From positions 115,844-179,843 of the forward strand of contig NZ_JADCKQ010000008.1 in the NCBI RefSeq assembly GCF_016123485.1: a DNA stretch of 64,000 nucleotides, written 5' to 3'. Position numbers and translations under genes: made by a program. Origin of the DNA: Halocynthiibacter styelae. GTDB lineage: Bacteria; Pseudomonadota; Alphaproteobacteria; Rhodobacterales; Rhodobacteraceae. Shown in pieces: positions 45,283 to 53,999 of this stretch (positions are counted from its first letter, which is position 1; the number at the start of each line of letters is the position of its first letter). The notes under the pieces are model-generated. The model was not told the DNA's origin. It did not search any database and was given only the letters and a program-made list of their open reading frames with translations.

Positions 45283-46491
45283 ATGTCAGAAATCATTAAT
45301 CAAAATATTTCTCAGATTATCGAACGTATCTCAGAAATAATCGAGAACGCCAGTGAGCAACTCGTGGAACGCCGCGTTTTGTTCGAGTTGGTTGTTCTCG
45401 GGATTATCACAAAAGAACATGTCTTGTTTATCGGCCCACCCGGCACGGGAAAATCAGCGGCGGTTAAATCTGCAGCTCGACAATTTTCCGGAACGTATTT
45501 TGAATATCTCATTGGGCGCTTTACAGAACCGGGTGAACTTTTTGGCGCGCTAGACCTCGCCGCTCTAAAGGACGGACAGGTCCGTCCGGTGGTACAAAAT
45601 ATGTTGCCAGAGGCGAATATTGCGTTTTTGGACGAAATTTTCTTGGGTTCCACGGCAATCCTGAATTCCCTTCTTGGTGTGCTCAATGAGCGGGTCTACA
45701 AACGTGGCACTTTCGAATGTAAGGTTCCCCTCTGGAGCTGCGTCGCAGCATCAAACGCCTTGCCCGAAGATCCAATGTTACAGGCCTTTGCTGACCGATT
45801 TTTACTGACCAGCTTCGTCGAACCCGTCAGCGAAGAAAACCTCAATGCATTGCTTTCCGCAGGCTGGGCGCGGGCAACAAACGAGTCAGTTACAACATCA
45901 GCGACGGCCCCCACGAAACTGTCTGCGCAAGATCTGCAACATCTGACCGACGCGGTTTGTCAAGTCGATCTAACGGACACTCTAGAATCTTATGCACATA
46001 TTGTACGAAAGCTACGTGTTCGCGGGGTGGCAATGTCGGATCGTCGCCTTGTCAAAGGTCAAAAACTGATTGCTGCCGCTGCCCTTCTGGGCGGCCGAAG
46101 CAAAGCCAGCGTGGCTGATTTGTGGCCCGTCATATATATGATCCAGGACCCTGACCTGCAGAATGAAGTGAAAGACCTTTTGGCTGCAGAACTGGGCAAA
46201 GGCGAGAATATCCTTCTAAGTGAGAGCGTGAAGCAAAGCAGCTCGGGCCCGCAAGCGCGCGCAGTAGATCTGACTAAATACGGACAGGATTTGCTTTCCC
46301 AAAAACCCGCCTTAACGTCAGATCCTGGCTTTGAAATCTGGCAGGTCAAACTTGAATCTCTGCTGACCCGCATTGATGCCGGCTTCAGTGCTGAGGATAT
46401 GCCTCAGACACTATCGGTGCTTCGTACGGGTCTCATTGCGTCTGTTTCTTCGGATGATACGCCAGCCCCAAAGGCAACAGGCACCGACTAG
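45283..46491 (+). CDS. MoxR-type AAA+ ATPase of a bpX-like conflict system
   Basis: 402 residues. Walker A GPPGTGKSA at 51, Walker B IAFLDEIF at 113, and the MoxR-type insert FTEPGELFGALDLAALKDGQ between them; sensor region SNALPEDPMLQAFADRFLLT. MoxR ATPases act as chaperone-like remodellers with vWA partners. First gene of a four-gene operon with abutting or overlapping junctions. ATG chosen for GAGAGAG upstream; the frame is open to 45169. Confidence 0.85.
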   Translation: MSEIINQNISQIIERISEIIENASEQLVERRVLFELVVLGIITKEHVLFIGPPGTGKSAAVKSAARQFSGTYFEYLIGRFTEPGELFGALDLAALKDGQVRPVVQNMLPEANIAFLDEIFLGSTAILNSLLGVLNERVYKRGTFECKVPLWSCVAASNALPEDPMLQAFADRFLLTSFVEPVSEENLNALLSAGWARATNESVTTSATAPTKLSAQDLQHLTDAVCQVDLTDTLESYAHIVRKLRVRGVAMSDRRLVKGQKLIAAAALLGGRSKASVADLWPVIYMIQDPDLQNEVKDLLAAELGKGENILLSESVKQSSSGPQARAVDLTKYGQDLLSQKPALTSDPGFEIWQVKLESLLTRIDAGFSAEDMPQTLSVLRTGLIASVSSDDTPAPKATGTD

Positions 46492-46920
46492 ATGCCAGAA
46501 CTTGCATTGCAACCCACACATATACGCGAAACCGTAGCCGCCATTTTTGTGGAAAAGGATGACCGTCAGGCACTTTTCGCAAAAATAGGCGCCCGGGTTG
46601 AGCATTACAAAGACCTGTCACTGGCAACAGGAAATGACTGGACAGTTCTGTTCGCGGATGACAGCGACAGCACCGTGAACCTGCCATGGTTGCAGACTGA
46701 TCCGGTTTATCTGTACCAACTGGTGCCAAAATGTCTGTGCGAAGTCGGCTATAAACCGAATATTCCCACACCACTTCTTCGAACATTCGCCGCGAAAATA
46801 CAGACAACGTATTCTTTTCAGGGCAGCTTTGCCTTGCTCTCGGGGCATCCCAACGCAAGGCTCATAGATCTGTCCAATGCGCGCTCGGTTGCGACGATTA
46901 ACATGGCGGCCCTACAATGA
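46492..46920 (+). CDS. Small partner protein of MoxR/bpX-like operon
   Basis: 142 residues, no membrane segment and no known motif; mixed alpha/beta with a central LPWLQTDPVYLYQLVPKCLC. The start directly follows the MoxR stop and the end overlaps the next start by 4 bp, so it is surely co-translated. In MoxR-vWA-beta-propeller systems small bpX-type partners are found at this place; I cannot assign a named family. Confidence 0.65.
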   Translation: MPELALQPTHIRETVAAIFVEKDDRQALFAKIGARVEHYKDLSLATGNDWTVLFADDSDSTVNLPWLQTDPVYLYQLVPKCLCEVGYKPNIPTPLLRTFAAKIQTTYSFQGSFALLSGHPNARLIDLSNARSVATINMAALQ

Positions 46921-48800
46921 AGGACAAAACCACCAAGGGTATTCCCAAGGCATATAGCAGGTTTTCCGCCCTTTTTTCCCAGATGGATACGCCTTTGCTT
47001 CAAGTCATGGGGGGTGTATTGCGCGCGCTCCCAGATGCGACATTCCGCGAAGGTGATTTCGAGAACCAGCCAACCGGCGAATTTGTTGGATATGACGGGC
47101 TGGACACACGTGGCTCTTTGTCCAACCTGACAGAAACAGAATGGTTGATGCGTGAACTTGCCCCGGATGATTTTATTCGTCGCGTCGCTGAAGGCGAAGT
47201 CCTGTTTCGTAAGCGTAATTTTGAAAACTCTGGCAAACGAAATACCTGTGCGGTGATCTTAGATTGCGGCGCTTGGATGTTGGGGCACAATCGTCTTGCC
47301 GGGCTGGCGTCACTTTTCCATCTCGCGATCCGGGCGGAACGGATGAATGCTGAATTGGCTTGGATTGTGCCGGGGCTTCCCGATCAAGAATGGAATAAGG
47401 ACCTGACGTTGGAAACCGTTCAACGCTATCTCGGTCAGATAGTTCAGACCCCTTTGAGTGGCGAAATCATTGGTACAGCACTTGCAGCTTTGGACGTCGA
47501 TGGACGCCTTGAGTGCTGGTACGTTGGTGCTGGGCAGACAGCTTCTGCCGCAGACCATCGTGAGGTGACCGGAGCGATGATTATCACCTCTCTTTATGAT
47601 GAGGCCCCTGTTCATACCGCTGAAATATCTGTCCGCAATCGTGGCCGTATTCTGAAACGCACAAATGTCACATTTGAAGACGACAGCACATGCATTGCAG
47701 CCCTGCGCCGCCCTTTCCGCCCAGAGGTCCGTCGTGCCGACCCTCAGATCAAACATGACACGAATGAAACTGTTCTTTCGAGCTTACCCTATAAGACCCG
47801 CTGGCGATTTGATCGGTTTAATAAGGCTGTAGAGGTTCACCTTGAGGAAGGTGTTCTATGGCAGCCCGTTGGATCTGGGCAACTTAATTCTGGGATCTGG
47901 ATCCCGAAGAAAACCGGTGAAACCTTGATAGGGTTTCAAGTCCGTTCTGAGGGGCGCTTGTCAGCTATGACCGCCCGCACATCTACTTCAAAGAAGCCCG
48001 GCATCTGTGACGTTGTGCTTTATGAAGCCAATCTAAAGCATGGTTCAACGGCGCCAAAACCCACGGCCACGGGTTCTCTCCAGGTCGACATCTCACATTT
48101 GACCGGACAGCCCGTCGGCAACATGCATCATGAAGGGAATACGATATCGCTCGTACACAGCGACGGTATTCGCCACGCGTTCATGATCTTAGACAACGGA
48201 AACCTCACGGGTCCGAAGGGCATGCAGCCACGTGTTGTCATGAGCAACGAAACCTATCTTATTCAAATTCACACCGACGGAACGCCAAGACCCTTGATTG
48301 AGGCTCATAGTGTGAACCGACATAAGACGCTGCTGCAAAAACCACTTCTGGACCCCGAAAAACACCTCGGCGATACTCCTCGACACGTGCTTTATGACCC
48401 GCAATCAAAAACCGTCGCGATTTCGTTTGATGGCAGAGAATATGAGATTTATGGCTTTGAAAATCAGGCCTTTCAGATTATCCCGGATGGCTTGGCGCTT
48501 TTGCATATGGAAGGCACGTCATATGGCTTGGCTTGGAACTCGAAAAGCTCTGAATTGATAAGACTGTCATTCCATTATGGCAAAGCGCATCAACAGGTGA
48601 TGACACAATATCACGGCCTCCCAGTGAGTTTGCCACGTTATTGTTCCTTCATGGGTGTCACCTTGGCTATACAAACCGATGAGGACGGGCAACCAGAACA
48701 TATTGTACCAATTCACGGCAAAAAAGGTTGGGGCAAAACGAAGCCAATCAACATTCATGACGCCATAGAAAGAGCCCGGACAATATGGTTAAACTCCTGA
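46917..48800 (+). CDS. Degenerate vWA-like plus beta-propeller-like protein
   Basis: 627 residues. Around residue 110-145 CAVILDCGAWMLGHNRLAGL resembles strand 1 and helix 1 of a von Willebrand A domain, but the metal motif DxSxS reads DCGAW, so metal binding is probably lost. From about 300 onward the sequence is beta-rich with repeating strands, compatible with a propeller. No signal peptide. Fits the vWA/bpX component of MoxR-vWA-bpX ternary systems proposed to act in biological conflicts; that assignment is inferred. Confidence 0.62.
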   Translation: MKDKTTKGIPKAYSRFSALFSQMDTPLLQVMGGVLRALPDATFREGDFENQPTGEFVGYDGLDTRGSLSNLTETEWLMRELAPDDFIRRVAEGEVLFRKRNFENSGKRNTCAVILDCGAWMLGHNRLAGLASLFHLAIRAERMNAELAWIVPGLPDQEWNKDLTLETVQRYLGQIVQTPLSGEIIGTALAALDVDGRLECWYVGAGQTASAADHREVTGAMIITSLYDEAPVHTAEISVRNRGRILKRTNVTFEDDSTCIAALRRPFRPEVRRADPQIKHDTNETVLSSLPYKTRWRFDRFNKAVEVHLEEGVLWQPVGSGQLNSGIWIPKKTGETLIGFQVRSEGRLSAMTARTSTSKKPGICDVVLYEANLKHGSTAPKPTATGSLQVDISHLTGQPVGNMHHEGNTISLVHSDGIRHAFMILDNGNLTGPKGMQPRVVMSNETYLIQIHTDGTPRPLIEAHSVNRHKTLLQKPLLDPEKHLGDTPRHVLYDPQSKTVAISFDGREYEIYGFENQAFQIIPDGLALLHMEGTSYGLAWNSKSSELIRLSFHYGKAHQQVMTQYHGLPVSLPRYCSFMGVTLAIQTDEDGQPEHIVPIHGKKGWGKTKPINIHDAIERARTIWLNS

Positions 48801-51775
48801 AATCAGGCCCATTGCCAAACCGGATTCCCCCGCCAACCCACATTCGTGACTGGTTGTGGTCAGAGGCGCGTGCCTATGATGGCATTCTTATCCCTGCCAA
48901 CAAGCCCGCGAAGCTTATTCCATTTCTGGAACATGAAGGAACTCTGGTCCAGATCGACGCTTATCTGTGTTTCAGATTCGCATCCCCGGTGTTCCTTGAC
49001 CCGGCTAAAATCGGGGTGGCGATGCCGCTGTTGGCGGTTAAATCTGCCGGGCTTTGCTCATATGATCTTGGCGACAATCATCTTGCGCATCCGGGATCAA
49101 ACCAGCTGCATATTGTGCAACATGGCAAGCCCGTAAGCTATGATCTGCACAGTGCCACCCATTTGGACCCTCTAACGTTTTGGGAGTTTAGTGACCTGAC
49201 AGTGCTGTCTTCCGTGCCACTGCCAGAACATATCAAACCAACACAAACCGCCCCACCCGAAAAGCCCCAGACACCAAAACTAAGCGTCTCACTGGATGCG
49301 CTTGGAAACGGCGGGCCGGTTTTTGGCGACATCCGAAACGCTGTTGAAGCCACCAGTTCCCGAAACACCGGGGATATCATCAGGCAAGGCGCGCGGTTGC
49401 TACGTGGGATATTCGCAAGCATTCTGATAGTCGTTTTGGGCCTCGTCGTCATCATGGGTAGTCTTGGCATCCTTACCACAGGGGCGCGGGGTGGCTTCGT
49501 TGGCCTTCTGTTTGCCGTTGGGGTGATCTACATGCTTTGGAAGCTGTTTTCCGGGTTTGGCACGATTGGAGTTGGACAAGGCACCCCAAGATCAGGGCAA
49601 TGGGGAACACCGCAACGACATCGTGGTCCCGGTATGTTTGAGCGCCTAAAGTCATGGGCCCTGTGGAACACGAATTTAGGCGATAAGCTGCGGGATCAAA
49701 TCTCGCGTAATATCAACGACGTCAGCCGGATGATCAAAAATGGTGAAATTGACCGTGCATTAAAGCACGCCATCGCACTGGGTGAACAGCAGGAGAAAGT
49801 AAGGAAACCTAGGACATTCGGCCCCACATCCGCCCCCAAGCCACGCGCGTCACTGGATATGGATATCTCTGGTATCGAACCATCCACGTCCTCAATATTG
49901 AATGACACGTCATTTCTTCACATTGCAAACCAGTATCGCCAGCTGGCGAGTAAGTTGTCATCCGAAGGTGATCACAAGCGTGCGGCCTTTATCTATTCAG
50001 AACTTCTGAAAGACGTCCCTAAGGCGTTGGATGAGCTCGAAAAGCTCAGGGCTTATGAAGATGCCGCAAAGCTCGCCACGGCCCGTAAAAGCCCAGGAGC
50101 TGTCATCGCACGTCTCTGGTTCCTTACCGGCAAAAAGGAAATTGCTCTGACCTTTGCGCGACGGCATGACGCAATGGAGTATATCGCCAATATTTCAGAG
50201 AAAACTGATCCAGCCTTTGCCGCATTTCTGCGCGGGCATTGGATACAGGATTTAATTGCGGCTGGGGATTTGGCCCGAGCAGTGGAACAAAGTGCAGGGC
50301 GACCGGAACTACGCACGCTGCATGTCGCCGTTACCAAACAGGCCGTCCTCGCGGGGCTTTTAGATGAAGCCGCTGTATTGCTCGCGGCGACGTGTACGCT
50401 TGAATGGCGTTTGTGCGCGTTGACAGACTGCAATCCGAACATTTCCGGGGATGCAATCCAACAACTTGAGGCCCGGCTATACCAGCTGGCCCAAAATGCT
50501 GATCCGCAATTTGCCTCAATGCGCAGGGATCTGCTAGCGGGTCTCGTGAAAAATAAACCAAAAGACATTAGGACAGAGGATCGCTTCTGGTTGCGGCGGG
50601 TGACCCCATTGACGGATGCAGTCATTCGCGCAGTCCTTGCATTTGATCGTGACGATCCTGCGGCCGCGCAACTGCCTGAACTTCAACGTACTGCACGGGC
50701 AATGGACGCTTCTGTTCTCGCAGAAGATTTACGCCATATCATTCGAAAAAAGCCCACGAATGCGCCGCAGAAAAATCTATTCACATTGCCGCCCCCGCCT
50801 GCAAACATGCATCAAGATTGGTCAATGATTGCTTGTGTCAGCAATCACCGCACCCTTGTCGGCAGTACAAACGGAGAGTTGGTTCTTCTGGATGAAAATG
50901 GCAAGCGCTGTTGGACGGATCAACTCAATGCCCTTGTCGACATCATTCCGATCGGCCCCGGAAGGCTTGTAATCCTGATCCAAGAGCACGGCATTGAAAG
51001 GCGGCTGACGTTGCTGGATACAGCCTTGCATTCCTACCGTGATCTTGGGCACTGCGAATTGCTTTCCTGGCATCATAGCGCAACAGCGGCGGCTTGGATG
51101 GTTCAGACGCGGGATGCTGTGGGCGCATTAGATATCTCAGCCCTTCTTGGTGACACGCCCGATCTGAAACTCTTGTGGTCAACGACGCAAACCGTCCCGC
51201 TTATCGTGCGTGCGTTTCACATTGGCACAGACCGCGTTCAGTGGCTGTCACAACGCCTGAACAATGGCACGCCTGGTCTGATCGAAACATGGTCTTATAC
51301 TTTTGCTCAAGAGACTCTGACAGTAAGGCTTATAGAGCCAGAGCTGCATGACGGAGCCCTGTTATACGAGGCGCAAAATCTGTGGACTACAAATGGGCAG
51401 TTCTGGCCCACAAGCCAAACCGTGTCGCAACAGTGGCAACCAAAGCAACTCGTGACAAAGTCTGTTTTGTATAGCTTTGATGAGGAAAAGCGCATGACTG
51501 GCCGTTATCAGAGCTATTTTGACGAACTCCCAGGTTTTGCCCAAATCGCTCCTTCGTCTGATCAGGGGAATTGTCTGAACAATGATACCTCATCACCTGA
51601 ACCGACCCTCTTGATGTGGCAGCATTCACGGCAACCATTCGTAATCCTAAAAGGGGTCAAGTTCGTCGCACAGTCCACCAAAAGCACAGGTCGTCGGCTT
51701 GCTCTGATAGATAGTCATCAACGTATTGTTCTCTGTGACTTCCACGACAGAACCATGACTCTTGCTTCAATCTGA
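48785..51775 (+). CDS. Large bpX6-like membrane protein with helical repeats and propeller-like C-terminus
   Basis: 996 residues. The N-terminal about 140 residues (RDWLWSEARAYDGILIPANK, then LVQIDAYLCFRFASPVFLDP) resemble the bpX6 domain layout. A Pro-rich linker leads to two membrane segments (about 207-231 and 235-254: LVVIMGSLGI and FVGLLFAVGVIYMLWKLF). A helical TPR-like region (about 400-620) and a beta-rich C-terminal half with repeated short strands (GSTNGELVLLDENGKR) follow. Overlaps the preceding gene by 16 bp. Possibly the membrane-bound effector or sensor of the system. It ends 22 bp before the right-end repeat. Confidence 0.65.
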   Translation: MVKLLKSGPLPNRIPPPTHIRDWLWSEARAYDGILIPANKPAKLIPFLEHEGTLVQIDAYLCFRFASPVFLDPAKIGVAMPLLAVKSAGLCSYDLGDNHLAHPGSNQLHIVQHGKPVSYDLHSATHLDPLTFWEFSDLTVLSSVPLPEHIKPTQTAPPEKPQTPKLSVSLDALGNGGPVFGDIRNAVEATSSRNTGDIIRQGARLLRGIFASILIVVLGLVVIMGSLGILTTGARGGFVGLLFAVGVIYMLWKLFSGFGTIGVGQGTPRSGQWGTPQRHRGPGMFERLKSWALWNTNLGDKLRDQISRNINDVSRMIKNGEIDRALKHAIALGEQQEKVRKPRTFGPTSAPKPRASLDMDISGIEPSTSSILNDTSFLHIANQYRQLASKLSSEGDHKRAAFIYSELLKDVPKALDELEKLRAYEDAAKLATARKSPGAVIARLWFLTGKKEIALTFARRHDAMEYIANISEKTDPAFAAFLRGHWIQDLIAAGDLARAVEQSAGRPELRTLHVAVTKQAVLAGLLDEAAVLLAATCTLEWRLCALTDCNPNISGDAIQQLEARLYQLAQNADPQFASMRRDLLAGLVKNKPKDIRTEDRFWLRRVTPLTDAVIRAVLAFDRDDPAAAQLPELQRTARAMDASVLAEDLRHIIRKKPTNAPQKNLFTLPPPPANMHQDWSMIACVSNHRTLVGSTNGELVLLDENGKRCWTDQLNALVDIIPIGPGRLVILIQEHGIERRLTLLDTALHSYRDLGHCELLSWHHSATAAAWMVQTRDAVGALDISALLGDTPDLKLLWSTTQTVPLIVRAFHIGTDRVQWLSQRLNNGTPGLIETWSYTFAQETLTVRLIEPELHDGALLYEAQNLWTTNGQFWPTSQTVSQQWQPKQLVTKSVLYSFDEEKRMTGRYQSYFDELPGFAQIAPSSDQGNCLNNDTSSPEPTLLMWQHSRQPFVILKGVKFVAQSTKSTGRRLALIDSHQRIVLCDFHDRTMTLASI

Positions 51776-51796
51776 ACCCTTCCACCTTTCAGCAAT

Positions 51797-51907
51797 GGCA
51801 GAACTATGTGGCGCAAAAGGCAGTTCCTCTGTAGTGATCCATGATATTACCCATTAAAATCAAGCAGTGGAATTCGGTGAAATGGAAGAACTATGTGACG
51901 GCTGACA
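51797..51907 (-). repeat. Transposon right end 1
   Basis: Two inverse motif copies, GGCAGAACTATGTG (51797) and GGAAGAACTATGTG (51884), the latter ending 10 bp before the terminal GACA. About 110 bp are similar to right end 2 at 53884. Confidence 0.78.
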
Positions 51908-51912
51908 CATAA
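51908..51912. repeat. Target-site duplication CATAA, copy 2
   Basis: Directly follows the right terminus at 51907 and is identical to the five bases before the left terminus at 39313. Confidence 0.75.
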
Positions 51913-51924
51913 ATTCCCCTTTCT

Positions 51925-52161
51925 TTACTTACGGTTGTTTGTGGTTTTGACGAACCCACCCGAAGGGTTCGCCATCTTACTATCAGCAGCTGGGTGATTC
52001 AGAAGCTTTTCAATTGCTGAATCTGCCATCCCTTCCCGCCCAGCCGCCTCAGTATAGAGCTGAACAAGCGCCAGCGTTTTGTGGCCGGTACAGTGTAAGT
52101 TCCAGCATATAGAGATGGTGGTAGCAATTGGCCCTGTTTTGAGCATGTCGACGAAGACCAA
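51925..52161 (-). pseudogene. Tyrosine integrase C-terminal fragment
   Basis: The segment TGHKTLALVQLYTEAAGREG has the conserved box II order of tyrosine recombinases: HxxH/K-type TGHK and the nucleophile Tyr in LYT. Everything upstream of it is lost or frameshifted. Phage- or ICE-type integrase remnant, decayed. Confidence 0.65.
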
Positions 52162-52273
52162 TGTGGCAAATAGTTACCAATGAAATCAGAGCTTGAAGAT
52201 CTTTTACGTTCAGATTTCCAACACACACATTTGTTTTTGCAGGCGAACGCTCGCGCTTCGAATTTGCCTTGGT

Positions 52274-52633
52274 TCACTCCACCTCGTCGCATTGAGAACA
52301 ATCCTGAATCAACTCTTCTGAAATCCTTGGCCCTGCCTTGAGGCTTCGATTTAGCCGCACGATTTGCCCTGCCGTGAGCGTCCTGGCATTGCGCTGACGA
52401 AGCTCCTTGATCGGATACATCCCGTTTCCGCCCTGTATGTTACGCAAATAGCGGTTGCCTTTTCTGTCAACAAACAGGCAGCGGATGTTCTGGAAATCGC
52501 CCCAAATACCAGCCACTGCAGTCAGCAGGATGCCCTGGGGCAGCCTGTCGACCTTGTCATAGTCGCGATAGTCTATTCCGAGATCCATCGCCTCGCGGAA
52601 GCTCATGGTGAAGTTTTCGTGTGTATAGGTCAT
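52274..52633 (-). CDS. Hypothetical protein, plasmid/mobile type
   Basis: 119 residues, no motif recognised. AAAGGA stands before the ATG. The mix of short strands around IRCLFVDRKGNRYLRNIQGG is reminiscent of small plasmid-borne proteins. It is followed by the integrase fragment and preceded by the two small genes below, all minus strand. Confidence 0.5.
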   Translation of the reverse strand: MTYTHENFTMSFREAMDLGIDYRDYDKVDRLPQGILLTAVAGIWGDFQNIRCLFVDRKGNRYLRNIQGGNGMYPIKELRQRNARTLTAGQIVRLNRSLKAGPRISEELIQDCSQCDEVE

Positions 52634-52697
52634 GCCGTGTCCTTTCTTCGTTACCTTTCAAACCCGTGGTCTTGTTCGCGCTCCACGCTCCGGCCAG

Positions 52698-53000
52698 TCA
52701 TCTCTGTTTCAAACGCGCTTCGGCGTGTTTCGCTAATTTCAAGCTGGCCTCTAAGCCCTCTTGAAGCGTCTCGTAGGTCTGCTCCTCTCTCAGCAAGTCG
52801 GCCAATGTGGCGACCGACAAGAGATGCGATTTCATCAGCAGCGCCACGCAATGCGCCAACCCATTCACTTTGCTCTCGATCCCGTTCGTCGAGCGTGCTT
52901 CCAAAGCGCGCAATTCCTGCGCTGAGGTTTCGCAGGCCGTCACCAACCGCTCGACGCAGGCGAGCAAATCGCGTTCCAGGGCTGTCAGAGGCATCGCCAT
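52698..53000 (-). CDS. Small helical hypothetical protein
   Basis: 100 residues, nearly all helical with Leu and Glu heptad spacing, so a coiled coil is likely. The start ATG lies directly after the stop of the membrane protein gene. Likely part of a mobilisation region, by context only. Confidence 0.5.
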   Translation of the reverse strand: MAMPLTALERDLLACVERLVTACETSAQELRALEARSTNGIESKVNGLAHCVALLMKSHLLSVATLADLLREEQTYETLQEGLEASLKLAKHAEARLKQR

Positions 53001-53252
53001 CTATTGCCCCCTGATTTCGATGCAGATGATCGGCGTTCCGGCCATCGTGCAGGTTTTCAGCTCGGCCTGTTCGGGATCCAGCGTCAGCCAAATCTGTCCG
53101 GCCTGTTCTATCCGTGTCAGGCCCAGCTCGGTCAGCTCCGAGGGCGTCAACAGGACCATCCAGAGCCAGTTCGCCGCCATTGTCGAGGCGATCCACGCTA
53201 TAAGCAGCCCCGCAATCACCCAGGGCGACACCGTCAGCCAGCGCCGGATCAC
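53001..53252 (-). CDS. Small single-pass membrane protein
   Basis: 83 residues with an N-terminal membrane segment (PWVIAGLLIAWIASTMAANW) and a C-terminal domain with two Cys. It follows the relaxase-like fragment, as small membrane proteins do in rhodobacteral mobilisation operons. Its N-terminus may be affected by the deletion that joined it to the fragment. Confidence 0.5.
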   Translation of the reverse strand: MIRRWLTVSPWVIAGLLIAWIASTMAANWLWMVLLTPSELTELGLTRIEQAGQIWLTLDPEQAELKTCTMAGTPIICIEIRGQ

Positions 53253-53355
53253 CTCGCGGCGCGATGTTCAGGCTGTTCCCTGCAGTCAGCTCCAGCCGGG
53301 GCGTGCAGAAATGCAGCTCAACGCGATCTTCGTGGGTATGGCGGACCCAGAGCAT
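53251..53355 (-). pseudogene. Probable relaxase fragment
   Basis: 35 codons reading LWVRHTHEDRVELHFCTPRL and ending SLNIAPRG. The HT...RxELHF order resembles the metal-binding region of MobA/VirD2-type relaxases. Both sides are lost: it runs into the small membrane gene on one side and into another frame on the other. Confidence 0.4.
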
Positions 53356-53716
53356 GTCATATAGAGCATTAAAGGGATATCTCGAACGACTAGGCTTTAT
53401 CCGTCCAGATCTTTGGCAGCTTGGAATATTTTATGCGCTGCTATTTGGGCGAGATGGCACAACGATGGTTTCGGATGGCAAGGCTGTTTCTGATTGGATA
53501 CACACAGGAATTCTGGAAAACGCGAGATCCGAACTGAAACCCAAAGATTTCGCCCATATGGTTAAAGCTGAGTTCGCATATTTTGAGAGCCTGCCGGATA
53601 CCTTTGCAGCTTTTGGGTCTCACCGAGATGCAATCAAAAAAGCAAAACAAAACCTGTTGGGGCAACTAGGATGGCGTTTGTGGGATAGACGATTATCATC
53701 AGGGCTTTCTGACTGA
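53354..53716 (+). CDS. Hypothetical protein, possibly truncated
   Basis: 120 residues from the ATG at 53354. Helical, rich in aromatic residues (RPDLWQLGIFYALLFGRDGT), no motif recognised. The first codons overlap the relaxase fragment on the other strand, so the native N-terminus may have been replaced. Confidence 0.4.
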   Translation: MSYRALKGYLERLGFIRPDLWQLGIFYALLFGRDGTTMVSDGKAVSDWIHTGILENARSELKPKDFAHMVKAEFAYFESLPDTFAAFGSHRDAIKKAKQNLLGQLGWRLWDRRLSSGLSD

Positions 53717-53883
53717 TCGTCAAGGCGGTCTTTCATACAACGTGCAGCATCGGTCATTCTGGGCTCAATTCTGTCATTCGCCGCGCTCCAGAACAATGAC
53801 TGCTTAAGGCTGGGATTTAGCGTTATAACTTCAAAGTCAGAGACTCAGTCTAGGTGTTAAGAGCTACGCAGATGCGAGTCAAA

Positions 53884-53994
53884 GGCAAGACTATGTGGCG
53901 CAAAAGGCAGTTCCTCTGCAGCGATCCGTAAAGTTTCCCTTTAAAATCAATCCGTAAAACTCGAATAAATGGAAGAACTATGTGACGCCTGACA
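53884..53994 (-). repeat. Transposon right end 2
   Basis: Second copy of the right terminus: GGCAAGACTATGTG (53884) and GGAAGAACTATGTG (53971), with the terminal GACA 10 bp further on. Similar to 51797-51907. Confidence 0.78.
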
Positions 53995-53999
53995 CATAA
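53995..53999. repeat. Target-site duplication CATAA, copy 3
   Basis: Lies exactly between right end 2 and left end 2, so it serves both termini. Confidence 0.72.

Larger units (their letters stand above)
39313..51907 (+). mobile_element. Tn7/Tn5053-like element inserted downstream of tRNA-Arg
   Basis: 12.6 kb bounded by imperfect 24-bp inverted repeats (17 matches by eye): left TGTG then, 10 bp in, CACATAGTTTTGCC; right, read inward, TGTC then, 10 bp in, CACATAGTTCTTCC. CATAA flanks both sides. Each end has a second internal copy of the CACATAGTT-type motif, as expected for multiple transposase sites. Carries truncated tniB, tniQ, an exonuclease gene, a broken Roc-COR-TIR gene and a MoxR/bpX-like operon. 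No transposase (tniA/tnsB) is present, so it is not autonomous. An internal deletion junction near 41610 suggests two tandem elements fused. Confidence 0.8.

Noticed and set aside
52651..53355. A single 234-residue gene spanning the small mobilisation genes
   Set aside because: Only its first 35 codons look like a protein (relaxase); the rest is an alternative frame of the two small genes, with low-complexity Asp/Arg/Gly composition.
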